Source: Furcasterigmium furcatum
Taxonomy: Eukaryota; Ascomycota; Sordariomycetes; Glomerellales; Plectosphaerellaceae
Assembly (NCBI GenBank): GCA_001599815.1
Contig: BCIA01000001.1
Coordinates: 5,290,978 to 5,354,977, forward strand
Length of the DNA: 64,000 nt
Direction of reading: 5' to 3'
Shown: piece after piece, positions 10,189 to 20,232 of the stretch
Position numbering within the stretch: the stretch's first letter is position 1
Layout: each line of letters begins with the position of its first letter
Program-made: the position numbers and the translations under genes
The notes under the pieces: generated by a model
Database searches by the model: none
What the model was told of the DNA's origin: nothing
The model's input: the letters and a program-made list of their open reading frames with translations, nothing else

Positions 10189-11119
10189 ATGGACACCCTG
10201 GTTGCCAGATACAGCCGGCCGGCGATCGAGGAGAACGAGAACCTCTTCCGCGATGAAGAGCAGCAAGACCTCGAGCTGATGGGCTCTGCGCCCCCTCTAT
10301 CCCTCAAGTTTGCCATGCCTCCCGTAGCACAGGTGAGATTCCCCACCCCCCAGCGCCTCATAGCCTCCCAGTCGAAGGAATACTCACAGCCTTGGACAGC
10401 CCTCCTCCTGGCTCCGCGCCGCAACAGACGACCGCTCCAACCCCGACTGCCCCATCAAGATCGCCCACGGTACCACCACCCTCGCCTTCCGCTTCCAGGG
10501 CGGCATCATCGTCGCGACCGACTCCCGTGCCACCGCCGGAAACTGGATCGCCTCGCAGACCGTCAAGAAGGTCATCGAGATCAACTCGGTCCTCCTCGGC
10601 ACCATGGCCGGTGGTGCCGCCGACTGCCAGTACTGGCTCGCCTGGCTCGGCATGCAGTGCCGCCTCCACGAGCTCCGCCACAAGCGCCGCATCTCCGTCG
10701 CCGCCGCCTCCAAGATCCTCGCCAACCTCGTCTACAGCTACAAGGGCATGGGTCTGAGCATGGGCACCATGTGCGCCGGCGTCACCAAGGAGGAGGGTCC
10801 CGCCCTCTACTACGTCGACTCCGACGGCACCCGCCTCTCCGGCAACCTCTTCTGCGTCGGCTCTGGTCAGACCTTCGCCTACGGTGTCCTCGACGCCGAG
10901 TACCGCTACGACCTCACTGAGGAGGAGGCCCTCGAGCTGGGAAGGAGGAGCATCCTCGCCGCCACGCACAGAGACGCCTTCTCGGGCGGTTTCATCAACC
11001 TCTACCACGTCAAGGAGGCCGGCTGGGTGAAGCACGGCTTCAACGACACGAACCCCATCTTCTGGAAGACCAAGCTGGAGAAGGGCGAGTTCACCAACGT
11101 CACGGCGGATCTGGATTAG
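10189..11119 (+). CDS. pre2: 20S proteasome subunit beta5
   Basis: Two exons (10189-10332, 10400-11119), 287 residues. The acceptor at 10399 was chosen because it keeps phase and yields AQ-PSSWLRAATD. The propeptide is 72 residues and ends in HG, before the catalytic Thr73 of the TTTLAF motif. The other catalytic residues are in place: Asp89 (Thr1+16) and Lys105 (Thr1+32), as is the SRATAGNW stretch. Beta5 provides the chymotrypsin-like activity and is made as a self-processing precursor. Length and propeptide size fit fungal Pre2. It is convergent with qri7, 205 bp between stops. Confidence 0.96.
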
Positions 11120-11324
11120 GCGGGCGCTTGTGGTGTATGCTGGGGCGGGATAGAAATTTACCGGACAGGCAGGGACGCTGGGTGAACGAGGGACAAGCCC
11201 TCATTGTAACTTGTACATTAAACCAGCAGGAGAAGAACGAAGACGGAGATCGAACCATCCCTTGCTTGCCACCGTGATATGTGAATGTGAGAGGTGTATT
11301 CGCCGTCTAATAGTAGGTGGTATC

Positions 11325-12911
11325 TTATGCCCGCTTAATCCATCCATCAACGCCCAATATCCCGCCGTCCTCCCCTGTAGGGTCAAGCGGCCACTTGCGG
11401 ATCGCCTGGGCCGAGAACCCAGTCTCGTACCCGGCCTGGTACATCTCCATGCCCGTCCAGGCAATCATTGCCGCATTATCTGTACACAGCGCTGGCGGGG
11501 GCGCCGTGATCTCCACGCCGCCGTGGCCGCGCTGGTCGAGGAAGGCTCGGAGGATGTGCATCAGGTACCGGTTGCTCGCCACGCCGCCAGAGACGACCAG
11601 CGTCCTGACGCCTGTTTCCGCACGTATCTGCCCGTTCGCAGATGAGTTGTTCCCCTCGGCCGTACCAGCAGCACCCGGCTTGCGCTTCATAGGCTTGCCG
11701 CCTAGTCCTAATGCCGGATCGTCCAGCGCGAATATGATCCTGGTGGCGAGGTGCTCGAAGATCAGCCTCATCGTCTGCCTCGCGAGCAGCCTGCGCTCCT
11801 CGACGCCCATGTCCGGCCTCGCCTCCATGATCCTCTGGATCTGGGACCCGAATCCGGTGAAATCGTACACCATGTCGCGCGTCTTTGACCGCGGCGGGGT
11901 GAGATGCCATCCATGCTCGGAGGTATAGGTCGCCACCTCGTCCACGCGCCGCGGGGGAGGGTGGTAGTCGTATCCTGTTTCCGGCGTGGGGAAGGCGAAG
12001 GATTCGAGGACGCGGCCGTACATGACGTCTCCTGTCGCGCTCAGGATGTCCTGGGGGAGGATGAAGCGGGCAGCTTTGTCGATTGCGTCGCCGATGGCGA
12101 GGGTGGGCGCTTGGGCGAGGATCCGGTGATCGTTGAGGGAGCGGGAGTGCACGAGGAGGGTGTGGCCGCCCGAAACAAGGAGTGATAGGAACGGGAAATC
12201 TGGCTTGTTCGTATCTTCGGCCGCAGCTTGTGTAGCTGAGGATGGGCTGTCGCGCTGCTGGAACTCATGCTTCCCCAGCTCCAAGGCCGTGACCAGCCGG
12301 GGCGTCAGGGCGTGGGCTTGCATGTGGTTGACTCCTAACAGAGGGACTTGCCACGCTGCCGCGATGCCCTTGGCCGTGTTGAGGCCTGCTGAGAGGTTCG
12401 AAACCATGCCTGGGCCACGGGTGACGGAGACGAAGTCGGGCTTCCGTTTCGCCTGGCCACGGACTCGGAGGTGATCGCCCTCGCCCTCGCCCTCGCCCTC
12501 TCTTGTGTTGCCTCCTTTATCTCCCAGTGGAACAGTCGTCCCTGACCCATCGGAGCCCGCATCAGGAAGAAATGGGAGACACTCCGCGATCATGTCCCCA
12601 AGATTCGCGTGGTGTCCCGCCAGCGCGATGGAGGGATGTACGCCACCGAATGCGCGGTTGTCGGAAGTGCGCTTGGCATTGTAGTGCAGCGTCGCAGAGC
12701 CGTCGGGGTGCTTCGAGAGCAGGGCGACGCAGGTATCGTCGCAAGAGCTCTCAATTGCGAGTGTGAGAAGGCTGCGCGTTCGGGGCGCGGGTGTCGACGA
12801 AACCTCGCGGCGACGGATCTGGCTACCGAGATGCCATTGTCGTTCGGAGGGAGAGCATCTCCGTCGCGGGGCGTGGACCCATCGCAGTGGGCGTCTGCAT
12901 GCGGACTGCAT
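11325..12911 (-). CDS. qri7: Mitochondrial tRNA N6-threonylcarbamoyladenosine synthase Qri7
   Basis: Single exon of 528 residues from the ATG at 12911. The N-terminus (1-48) is Arg/Ser-rich without acidic residues up to about 22 and fits a mitochondrial presequence. The Kae1/TsaD/Qri7 ATPase fold starts at LTLAIESSCDDT (49-60). It carries GGVHPSIALAGHH (89-101), the metal-binding HMQAH motif (His196, His200), SGGHT and the nucleotide-binding VSGGVASNRYL near the C-terminus. Qri7 transfers threonylcarbamoyl to A37 of mitochondrial ANN-decoding tRNAs. An insertion of about 40 residues (115-158) holds an (Glu-Gly)4 tract coded by a TCGCCC repeat on the plus strand. It starts 200 bp upstream of nothing but the AAA gene's 3' end, on the same strand. 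Confidence 0.93.
   Translation of the reverse strand: MQSACRRPLRWVHAPRRRCSPSERQWHLGSQIRRREVSSTPAPRTRSLLTLAIESSCDDTCVALLSKHPDGSATLHYNAKRTSDNRAFGGVHPSIALAGHHANLGDMIAECLPFLPDAGSDGSGTTVPLGDKGGNTREGEGEGEGDHLRVRGQAKRKPDFVSVTRGPGMVSNLSAGLNTAKGIAAAWQVPLLGVNHMQAHALTPRLVTALELGKHEFQQRDSPSSATQAAAEDTNKPDFPFLSLLVSGGHTLLVHSRSLNDHRILAQAPTLAIGDAIDKAARFILPQDILSATGDVMYGRVLESFAFPTPETGYDYHPPPRRVDEVATYTSEHGWHLTPPRSKTRDMVYDFTGFGSQIQRIMEARPDMGVEERRLLARQTMRLIFEHLATRIIFALDDPALGLGGKPMKRKPGAAGTAEGNNSSANGQIRAETGVRTLVVSGGVASNRYLMHILRAFLDQRGHGGVEITAPPPALCTDNAAMIAWTGMEMYQAGYETGFSAQAIRKWPLDPTGEDGGILGVDGWIKRA
12475..12498. repeat. Hexanucleotide repeat (TCGCCC)x4 inside qri7
   Basis: Four perfect 6-bp units on the plus strand code for alternating Glu-Gly on the minus strand, in a low-complexity insertion of Qri7. 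Length changes of whole units would not shift the frame. Confidence 0.85.
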
Positions 12912-13110
12912 CAAGTCCGGCGAGGCTTAATCATTTATGAAAATGCAGGGTAGGGTCAAGCTGATGGGAGGTCTTTCGTTGAACCAATGTCGCGGTTTGC
13001 CTCGGGAGACTTTTCGGGGTGCTTATCTTATCATTCACCGAGCCTGACCGACTAACATACACTCAGGGGTCAAGCCGCGCTCTGCCTAAGAATCTCCCCT
13101 ACCCACCTCC

Positions 13111-16100
13111 CTACCTGACACGATCCATGCGGGCAAAGTCCTCGTCCGAAACCCCGTCATTCAGCTGCTTGAGGTACTTGTCAAACTCCCCAGTGACCTC
13201 AATGGCGTGCTTCAGGTGCGGGAATGTCATGGTCTTATGCTTGAACTGCGCCAGCTGCCTCGCCGTCGTGATGGCGTTCCGGATCTGTCTGCCATTCATG
13301 GGATACTCAGCCAGGTCGCCCAGGTGACGGTTGATATCCTCAAAGTCGATCTGCAGCTCATCCATACCCTGCAGCCTGATGAAAAAGTTCTCCCAGATCT
13401 GCCGTCGCTTCGTCTCATCGAGCGGCTTGTAGTGCAGCGCAAGTTGAATACGGGATTTGAAGGCCTCGTCAAAGGTCCCAACGCGGTTCGACGTCAGAAT
13501 TAGGATGCCGTCGTAGTACTCGAGGGCGCGCAGGAAGACAGACACCAGGGCGTTGCGGTCGAGGTCCGTCAGCGTCCGCTGCTCGAGGAAGACTTCGGCC
13601 TCGTCCAGAAGCACGACGCAGCCCCATGTCTTTCCAAGGTGGAAGACCGAGTCGAGGTATTTCTCTACCTGTTCAGGTTTCGTTCCAAGATCCCCGCATG
13701 TCACCGGATACAGCGGCTTCCTGGCCATCTCTGCGACGCTCTCTGCAGTGAACGTCTTGCCGGTTCCAGGGGCCCCATGAAGCAGCATGATGAGACCGTT
13801 GCCTTTGTTGGCAATAATGTCGGTTCCCTTCTCTGCGGCTAGTTGGTTTGTTACGAGTGCCTGGATGAGTTCTTTCGTTTGTTCGCTGGCGACGAGGTGG
13901 TGGAAGGCCTCGGTGTTCCACGAGACCTCTCGGATCTGGTCGACCTTGAGATCCTCTGATCAGCCAAGTCAGCAGAGTTCAAAAGCACAGCCTAAATTCC
14001 CAGACACTCGGATCCATGCTTACTCCATTTCTTGTGTCGCAGGTCGAACCCGACCACCTCACTGGGAAGCACAAACAACTCAGGCTCTAGTGGCGGCGAG
14101 TCCTTGTCGAACACTGATCGCGGCATCTCAGCGCCGGAATTCCAGGTTTGCCCTCCTTTGATAGAATGAAGCTTCTTGTAAGTCAGAAAGTCCACCATGT
14201 ATCTACCAGGTTGCTGTGAGGGCGTGTCAGCGGCGTATCGACCAGGAGCAAAACATGTAGGACAACAACACATGTGTCGACTTACCGCCTGCGTCCCATC
14301 AGAGGATTCGTGATTGTTGATATAGGAGACCATTTTCTGCTTGCGGCAGGCCCAAAAAGTCGTGCCCCTGCGGGCCAGAAGCTCGCGGGTGTTGCGATCC
14401 ATCATACTCAGAGGCATGTATCCGACCGTCGCTATGTCCACTGCATCTTCCGTAGAGCCGGACTGCAGCCTGACTTCCACGTCGAATTCTTTCTTCCTGA
14501 CGCCGCCGTCGAATACATAGGCCCAGGCCTCTAGGTTCCAAGACCACGTGTGCGCTTTGGAGGCTGTGCCCTCCTGCACACGTTCTCCTCTGCCGCCTTC
14601 AAACGGGCTGATCTCGTAGCTAGGCGAGGCCTCGGAAGTCAGGAGACAGCTCGTTACTCCGCCATCGTCTCGCTTTACCAAGATCTCGCCACAGCGGTAC
14701 AAAAAGGGGAGCGATAGAGGAGAAACCAGCCTGTGCTCGATATGGCTATCAACCATGTTGTAGAGTTCAGAGTAGCTCTCATCTATCCATACTGTCAGTG
14801 TCTCCAGTAGGTCTGACTGGAACGGCGTCAGAGAATCCAGAAGGCCCGCGTCCAGGTCGTGGTAGTGATAGCGCCAGTAGTAAGGCGCCGACAGGAGTCG
14901 ATCCGCGGACAGTTTGGGAAAGTCGGCAACTGCGTTCGGATTGCGATCTAGGAAGGCCTGGAACGCTTCGATCAGGTCAGGGGAAACCAAGCGAATGGTC
15001 TGCCGAGCGGGCTCTGGGCCCGGGAGCGGGTGATTCTGACGGAGAGCGGGTGATTCTGACGGAGAGCGGCCCAGAAGTTGGAAGGCCGGTGCTCAGGCGA
15101 GTAGTAGTTGCAGACAACGAAGGCGATGTCCGGGTGGTGTCGGACGTATGTGTCGGGATCGGGAATCAGGGAATGGCCCCTGAGGCCCATCTGATCCGTG
15201 CTGCTGCCACTCGTATCCCACGAGGGCTCAGCCAGAAACACGTCTCTGTCACCACCGTAGCCATTCTCGTCATCTATGTTCCAGGGCTCTTCTACTTCGT
15301 GCAGAATGCAGTGGAAGATCTGCACCTGCGGAGTGCCGTTCCCAGGAATCTTCTCCAGTCTCTTGAGGAGCCTTGCGTTCTCCTCCTGCAGATTCTGGAC
15401 CCTTCTCATCAGCTCCTGGATAAGCAGGTCCGTTTCCGCATGATTCTGTACGTTGCAATAACCATGACCGGGCTGGCCAGATGCAGACCCGGCCTCCGAC
15501 TCGGCGGCACCGGCCCTCCACCTGGGGCCGCAGCTGGAGATGTGTCTCGGCGCCTGCTGGGGCGGCTGTCGGGCACTACTGGTACCTCGACCACCGTCCA
15601 GAATGTCATCATCCTTGGGACCCAATTTCAAGCCGTCGGAGAGGGAGGTCCCATCATGGTATTGCAATCGCCGGTCTTGTGAACCGGGCGCCGGAGGCAG
15701 TGGCATCGGACGCTGCAAAGGAGTCCCCGTTCGCGAATCATGAGCCTGGGTCCTGGGAACCGTCTGCATCCTGGAGACCATCGGCGCCGCAGCTGGGGCA
15801 GCACGGGGAGGGGACGTGGAATGGGCGTCAGAGTCGCCTGAGGGCTTTGCACCGGCCAAGTATGCGAGCAGCGCGGGGCTTTTCCCGCGAGAACGTTTTG
15901 GCCTTCGGTCGAACTGGTCCACGGTGTAGGCGCCCTCCTCGTCCGCCTCGCCCGCGGCCGCGACCACGGCCTTATCGGCTGCGAGCAACAATGCTGTCTC
16001 GAATGCGCTCGATGCCGTCTGGTCCTGAGAAATTGTGTGGTGTGTCGCGGTCTGAGGCTCCAGGCGGAAGACCAGCTGTTGAGCTGCGTCTGCCGCAGGC

Positions 16101-16252
16101 CGCGATTCGAAGAACCCTTGAACTTGAGCTCGACCCAATCCCGCCGACTCAACTCCCGCGGGACTCGCGACCCGATTCACCATGTCTTCCTGCAAACGCC
16201 GCCGCCGCTCAACTTCGCGATCAAGGTCAGGACCAACGTCCAGGATCTCCAT
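13111..16252 (-). pseudogene. AAA ATPase gene with frame broken by a 20-bp tandem duplication
   Basis: Three coding blocks, right to left: 16252-14286, 14213-14024, 13955-13111. The first block opens at the ATG at 16252 and has a Pro/Ser-rich region, then a coiled coil near residues 275-305 (LLIQELMRRVQNLQEENARL). From there it reads into a domain like those found N-terminal to fungal AAA ATPases. At 15024-15069 one extra 20-bp unit shifts the frame, and translation stops at 14972 after 426 residues. Counting only one unit, the frame runs through both introns to give 993 residues. That product has Walker A GAPGTGKT (773-780), Walker B LLDEAE (Asp830, Glu831), sensor-1 LTSNR and the AAA C-terminal lid. 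The cellular role of this fungal family is not known to me. As given, the product lacks the ATPase domain. It may be a true null allele, a polymorphism or an assembly error. Confidence 0.8.
15024..15069. repeat. 20-bp tandem duplication (2.3 copies) inside the AAA ATPase gene
   Basis: The sequence has exact period 20 across 46 bp; the unit is AGCGGGTGATTCTGACGGAG on the plus strand. Since 20 is not a multiple of three, the additional unit moves the minus-strand reading frame. Removing one unit rejoins the two halves of the AAA protein exactly. Confidence 0.95.
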
Positions 16253-17001
16253 GTTCGAGCTCGTTCGCTGCCCGCAGGTTCAGAAAGTCAGGGTGAGAGC
16301 GTGTTTGAATGAGAGAAATCCTCATGAGTCCACAGCCTCGTCAGAGATGAGGTAGTAGCAGATATGTCACATCCGCTGGCCGACACGATGAGTGATTGGT
16401 CGGAGATGTTGTAGGCCCCTGGCCGTCACCCCTGCCTTCTTCTCAGCCGAAGTGCCAGTGCATATCTCGACGTGAGGCGAGGCCCATCACGCAAGTGTGA
16501 GCTCCAAGATGTTTTTTGTTAGTACTACGGCTTGCCCCTCGTGCCATGCTGCTTGGTAGGACTATACGCAATGAACGAGCGAGCACATCTTGGCGTGGGA
16601 GCAAGTCTGAGACGTCAGCAGTGCGCTGAATCGATACCGGCTGTCGTGAAGAAAGCAGAAGCATCGGCAATTCGAAACTGTTCGGCGGCAAACATTGGCC
16701 CTGGACCACCACCAGCCTGGGGATGTAGAGTAGAAGAAGTCGAAATTATTCCTTGAAGTCCAAGAAGGAACGGTCCGGTTTCTTATCTTATCGTCCACCG
16801 ACGCCCCTTACACAGCCAACTCGGTGCCTCTGGTATTTAATGAGCGGTGGACTCTCGCACTTTCACAGCAACTTGCGAGTGAAGTTTTCATGGGTAATTA
16901 CTAGTATATGCATTCGTACTCGCTCGGTATGCTACCTGAAATGACGCTTAGCTCCTCTTCCATGCCTTGTTTCCTGCCAATGCCATGCCATGGTTGGATC
17001 A
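16253..17001. other. Intergenic region, no gene seen
   Basis: 749 bp between the AAA gene start and the 3' end of the membrane-protein gene, both on the minus strand. It should hold the AAA promoter. Short frames on both strands are not convincing. Confidence 0.45.
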
Positions 17002-20000
17002 TCATTCATCCTCCTCATCGTCTACTCTCTCCCTGCCTCCCCCGATCCTCTCGATAAAGTTGACCCATTCGCATCGACAGCCGCCTGTGCCGCCGTCGAA
17101 GCCCCCGAACGAGGTATCGTTCCTGGACCGCGGGTTCACCACCTCGCTGCCGAAGCTGATATCATTCATGATCAGCTTCGGGTCGCTCGTGTCGATTCGC
17201 TGCCGCGTGTCCACCTTCCAGTGCCACACGAACTTCTCCAGCGGCTGCCCGCCGTGCGTGTCCATCACCACGGTTACCGGGTACGGCATGCTCCCAGGCC
17301 TGGCTGTCGCCTCGCGCTCGCTGAGCAGGCGGGTCGAGTTCTCGCGCCGCGTCCACATCTTCACGAGGAACCGCGTCTGAGACCACGTCACGACGAAGTT
17401 GGCCTCGCGCCGCGTGGACCCGCCGTCCTTGTCGATGGGAACGTCCTTGCCGTCGTCGTCCGGGCTGAGGACCGAGACGGACCTGAGGTACAGGGAGCGG
17501 TCGAAGTAGGTATAGAAGCCGTAGTGTTCCGTGTCGAGACCACGGTCGAAGAGGCGGATGGGCTGCTGGACCGCCTGAGGGTAAAACCTGGCCCGGCCGG
17601 CGGAGCCATCGTCCTCCAGCACGGGATCGGGGAGGTTTTCGAACACGTCGCTCGCGTTCTGGCGGGGCTCGTCCTGACGTTTATTCAGGATGTTGGGGCC
17701 AGCGGCGTCTTTCGAAGACTCGAGGATGCTGATATAGAAGGGGGTCGGCTCGCCGGCTTTGTCCTCCGACTCTATGCCGTCAGTTGTGTTTCCGAGGAAC
17801 CACATCTCTTGAAATGAAGGCGGCTCAGGATCAGGAGTGAAGCCCTTGTTCTCCTGGCGCCTCTCGAGAGCGGCCCTGGCAAGCGCTGTGACGCCACCTC
17901 TGCTGTAGGAGTGGCGGCGATCCAGCCCGCTGCGTCCAGGTCTAGGCGGCTCCCCGTTCGGCACGTTCCAGGGCTGCCGAGTGTTATTGTCCCACTGGAT
18001 ATGCATGAAGAAGTTAGGCTGGTCATGTCGGAATGGAGCCACGGAGCCGTGATCCTCCCTGGGAAGCGAGCAGCTCCAGGCAGTGCTCGGTTGGGTGCAG
18101 CCGGTCGCGCTGGCTCGCTTGTCGGGACCAACCACACTCAGCACGCCGGTGGGCATGGGCGGATAATCTGTCAGATTGACAAAAATGCTGTGGATCTCCT
18201 CCGGAGGGCTGCCCCTTGGAATAAGGGTAACGCAGAGGACAATGATCAGGATAATGGCGACGATGATGCCGCAGCATACACCAAACCAGACCCTTCTCCT
18301 CTTGCGCCCTTCTCGTCCAGAGCGGCCGAAGCAGCCGTTTGCCGGCAGGCAGCCACGACCTCTCCAAAACCCGCCCATCTTACGGGCAACGACCTCTTCC
18401 TTCTCGTGGCGGCGGCGTTCTCGCTCGACTCTATTCTCTGGTCCAGACGCCGCAAGAAAGTGTTCTCGGGGGACGAAAGTGCCTGGCTGTCTTTGGGGCA
18501 AAGGCACATCGCCAGGGGCGGGGGTAAGGGGGATGTCCGTCATATTAATACCTCCTTGAGAACTCATCGTGCCGGCCATGGCCGGGGAGACGGGTCTCGG
18601 AGAGGGAGGATACAACTGGTGAAGTGGATGTCCTTCAGGGAATACAGCACGGTATCTGACAGCGGTCTGTTTGTTCGGAGGTGAATAGGGGGGAGGCTGC
18701 TCCGATGCTTCGAGAGCGTCGGTCATGATAGGTGCCTCTTTCCCAGGCACTGCGAGCCGAGGTGTACCCGATCGGGAGGACGAAGCGGGCGAGGGTGCGC
18801 GGTGATCCATGAAGGGGGACGGTGTTCTTCGTGGGGTGGGAACCTTGACAATAGGTGTGCTGGCACCTTTTGGCGAAGGCCTCGGCGACGATGGGAGCCC
18901 CGGGACGAACTTTGTAGAAGGGGCATCCTGTCTAGCCCTGCTGTCTGCCGGTCGCGTTGGCTCTTCGACAGACTTGGACTCCGTGACTGGGTCTCTGGTG
19001 ACAAACAGCTGCTGCTGTGACTTTTGCAGCGCCTCCCGGAGCGGACTTGTTTTCTCAGTGAATGGGGTGACGACATGGTCCCACCATCCCCGAGTCTGCG
19101 TGTCGGCACTGTCAGGGCTCTTGGAGTCACCCATCACTCTCGTTTCCTTCTCCTTGGGAATAGCTGAGGCCACGCCGTCCTCTTCGAACAGGGTGCGAGG
19201 GCTGGCGCAGTCATCCTCGTACCATTCGCGCTCTGGTGCAGACACCTGAGTCACCTTGATGTTATCCGGACGGTGTTTTGAAGTTGTGGCGGTATGGCTG
19301 CGGGCGGAATGGGACGTGTTGGCATCTGACGGATGGAGGCTTGACCGCCCGCCGTTTTCACCGAAGTCGAGACTGATCAGGCGCTCTTGCTTCTGGTAGT
19401 TCTGGGGAACAGCTGGGACAGGGGGCGCATCATGCGTTACTCCCGTGGCCATGGTGGTCATCTGGGAGTAGATGCTCGAGCTGCGTCTGGTCGAGTGAAA
19501 CGACGACGCGGTGTCGGGGGTATCCGGGCTCCACACAGACCTCTGTTGAGAAGGAGTCACGGGAGTCAAGTGACTGTTGTTGGCGAAGGGGTTGGTTTGC
19601 GGGTAGTTAGGATGCGCGGTGGCATCGAGGGGTGTCGGCACCATGTGGGCATCGGCATCTGTGCTGGCATTTCCTTGGGGCTGCGCATCGGACGGCAGCG
19701 AGATGCCAATCACGATGGGACGATCCTCTGGTGAGAGGACCATCGGGCTCTTGGTGGGGGTGCCGGCGGCATTGGACGACTCCATGGGCGAGTTCTTCTT
19801 CAGCCAGTTCCAGTTGCCGACGGAGGCGGAATTAGGGTCACCCTCGAGCGCCTTGAGAGCGGCAGCATCCACGAACTTGCCAGCCGGCCGATCCTGAGGG
19901 ATCATGTTGCGAATGGTGCCGTTCTGGCGGCGGAACTGGGACATGTCGGTGACCAGCTTGATGCCTGCCTTTTCGTTCTGGGTCTTTTGCCTTTGGCGAG

Positions 20001-20232
20001 AGTGAAGCCTCTTGAGCCTCTGGACTGAGTGCCTGGGTTTTGATGCTCGCGTGGACATCCTCTTGCTCGTCCTGGGAGGAAGAGGGAAAGCACCGGCGCC
20101 CACGATGGGATCCTGCTCGTCATCCATGATTGGAGTCACGACCTCGTCGTCTTCCCAGTCCTCCCAGTCGTCCCGCGTTTGTTCGAAATCTGGGCGATTG
20201 TGCCCGGAGGGCAGTGTCGCGTGTGCCGACAT
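17002..20232 (-). CDS. Large single-pass membrane protein, unknown function
   Basis: 1076 residues in one exon from the ATG at 20232; upstream in-frame sequence has no ATG near enough to prefer. The N-terminal about 640 residues are Ser/Pro/Thr-rich and low complexity. Exceptions are an acidic patch (DDWEDWEDDE, near 21-30) and a basic helical block (about 65-100: VQRLKRLHSRQRQKTQNEKAGIKLVTDMS, split here over two readable parts). One strong transmembrane helix lies near 648-672 (GVCCGIIVAIILIIVLCVTLI), preceded by a cluster of Arg/Lys. The following about 400 residues contain several N-glycosylation sequons (NLT, NNT, NTT, NAS) and look like a folded lumenal or extracellular domain. Positive charge before the helix suggests N-in, C-out. 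I do not recognise a family with known function. Confidence 0.75.
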   Translation of the reverse strand: MSAHATLPSGHNRPDFEQTRDDWEDWEDDEVVTPIMDDEQDPIVGAGAFPLPPRTSKRMSTRASKPRHSVQRLKRLHSRQRQKTQNEKAGIKLVTDMSQFRRQNGTIRNMIPQDRPAGKFVDAAALKALEGDPNSASVGNWNWLKKNSPMESSNAAGTPTKSPMVLSPEDRPIVIGISLPSDAQPQGNASTDADAHMVPTPLDATAHPNYPQTNPFANNSHLTPVTPSQQRSVWSPDTPDTASSFHSTRRSSSIYSQMTTMATGVTHDAPPVPAVPQNYQKQERLISLDFGENGGRSSLHPSDANTSHSARSHTATTSKHRPDNIKVTQVSAPEREWYEDDCASPRTLFEEDGVASAIPKEKETRVMGDSKSPDSADTQTRGWWDHVVTPFTEKTSPLREALQKSQQQLFVTRDPVTESKSVEEPTRPADSRARQDAPSTKFVPGLPSSPRPSPKGASTPIVKVPTPRRTPSPFMDHRAPSPASSSRSGTPRLAVPGKEAPIMTDALEASEQPPPYSPPNKQTAVRYRAVFPEGHPLHQLYPPSPRPVSPAMAGTMSSQGGINMTDIPLTPAPGDVPLPQRQPGTFVPREHFLAASGPENRVERERRRHEKEEVVARKMGGFWRGRGCLPANGCFGRSGREGRKRRRVWFGVCCGIIVAIILIIVLCVTLIPRGSPPEEIHSIFVNLTDYPPMPTGVLSVVGPDKRASATGCTQPSTAWSCSLPREDHGSVAPFRHDQPNFFMHIQWDNNTRQPWNVPNGEPPRPGRSGLDRRHSYSRGGVTALARAALERRQENKGFTPDPEPPSFQEMWFLGNTTDGIESEDKAGEPTPFYISILESSKDAAGPNILNKRQDEPRQNASDVFENLPDPVLEDDGSAGRARFYPQAVQQPIRLFDRGLDTEHYGFYTYFDRSLYLRSVSVLSPDDDGKDVPIDKDGGSTRREANFVVTWSQTRFLVKMWTRRENSTRLLSEREATARPGSMPYPVTVVMDTHGGQPLEKFVWHWKVDTRQRIDTSDPKLIMNDISFGSEVVNPRSRNDTSFGGFDGGTGGCRCEWVNFIERIGGGRERVDDEEDE

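Noticed and set aside
12386..12400. GGTTCGAAACC-like tRNA B-box
   Set aside because: It lies inside the qri7 coding sequence and I could not fold a cloverleaf or find an A-box at the right distance.
14972..14990. Two separate neighbouring genes instead of one broken AAA gene
   Set aside because: The downstream frame has no ATG at its beginning and removing one 20-bp unit gives a seamless protein, so one disrupted gene is the simpler reading.
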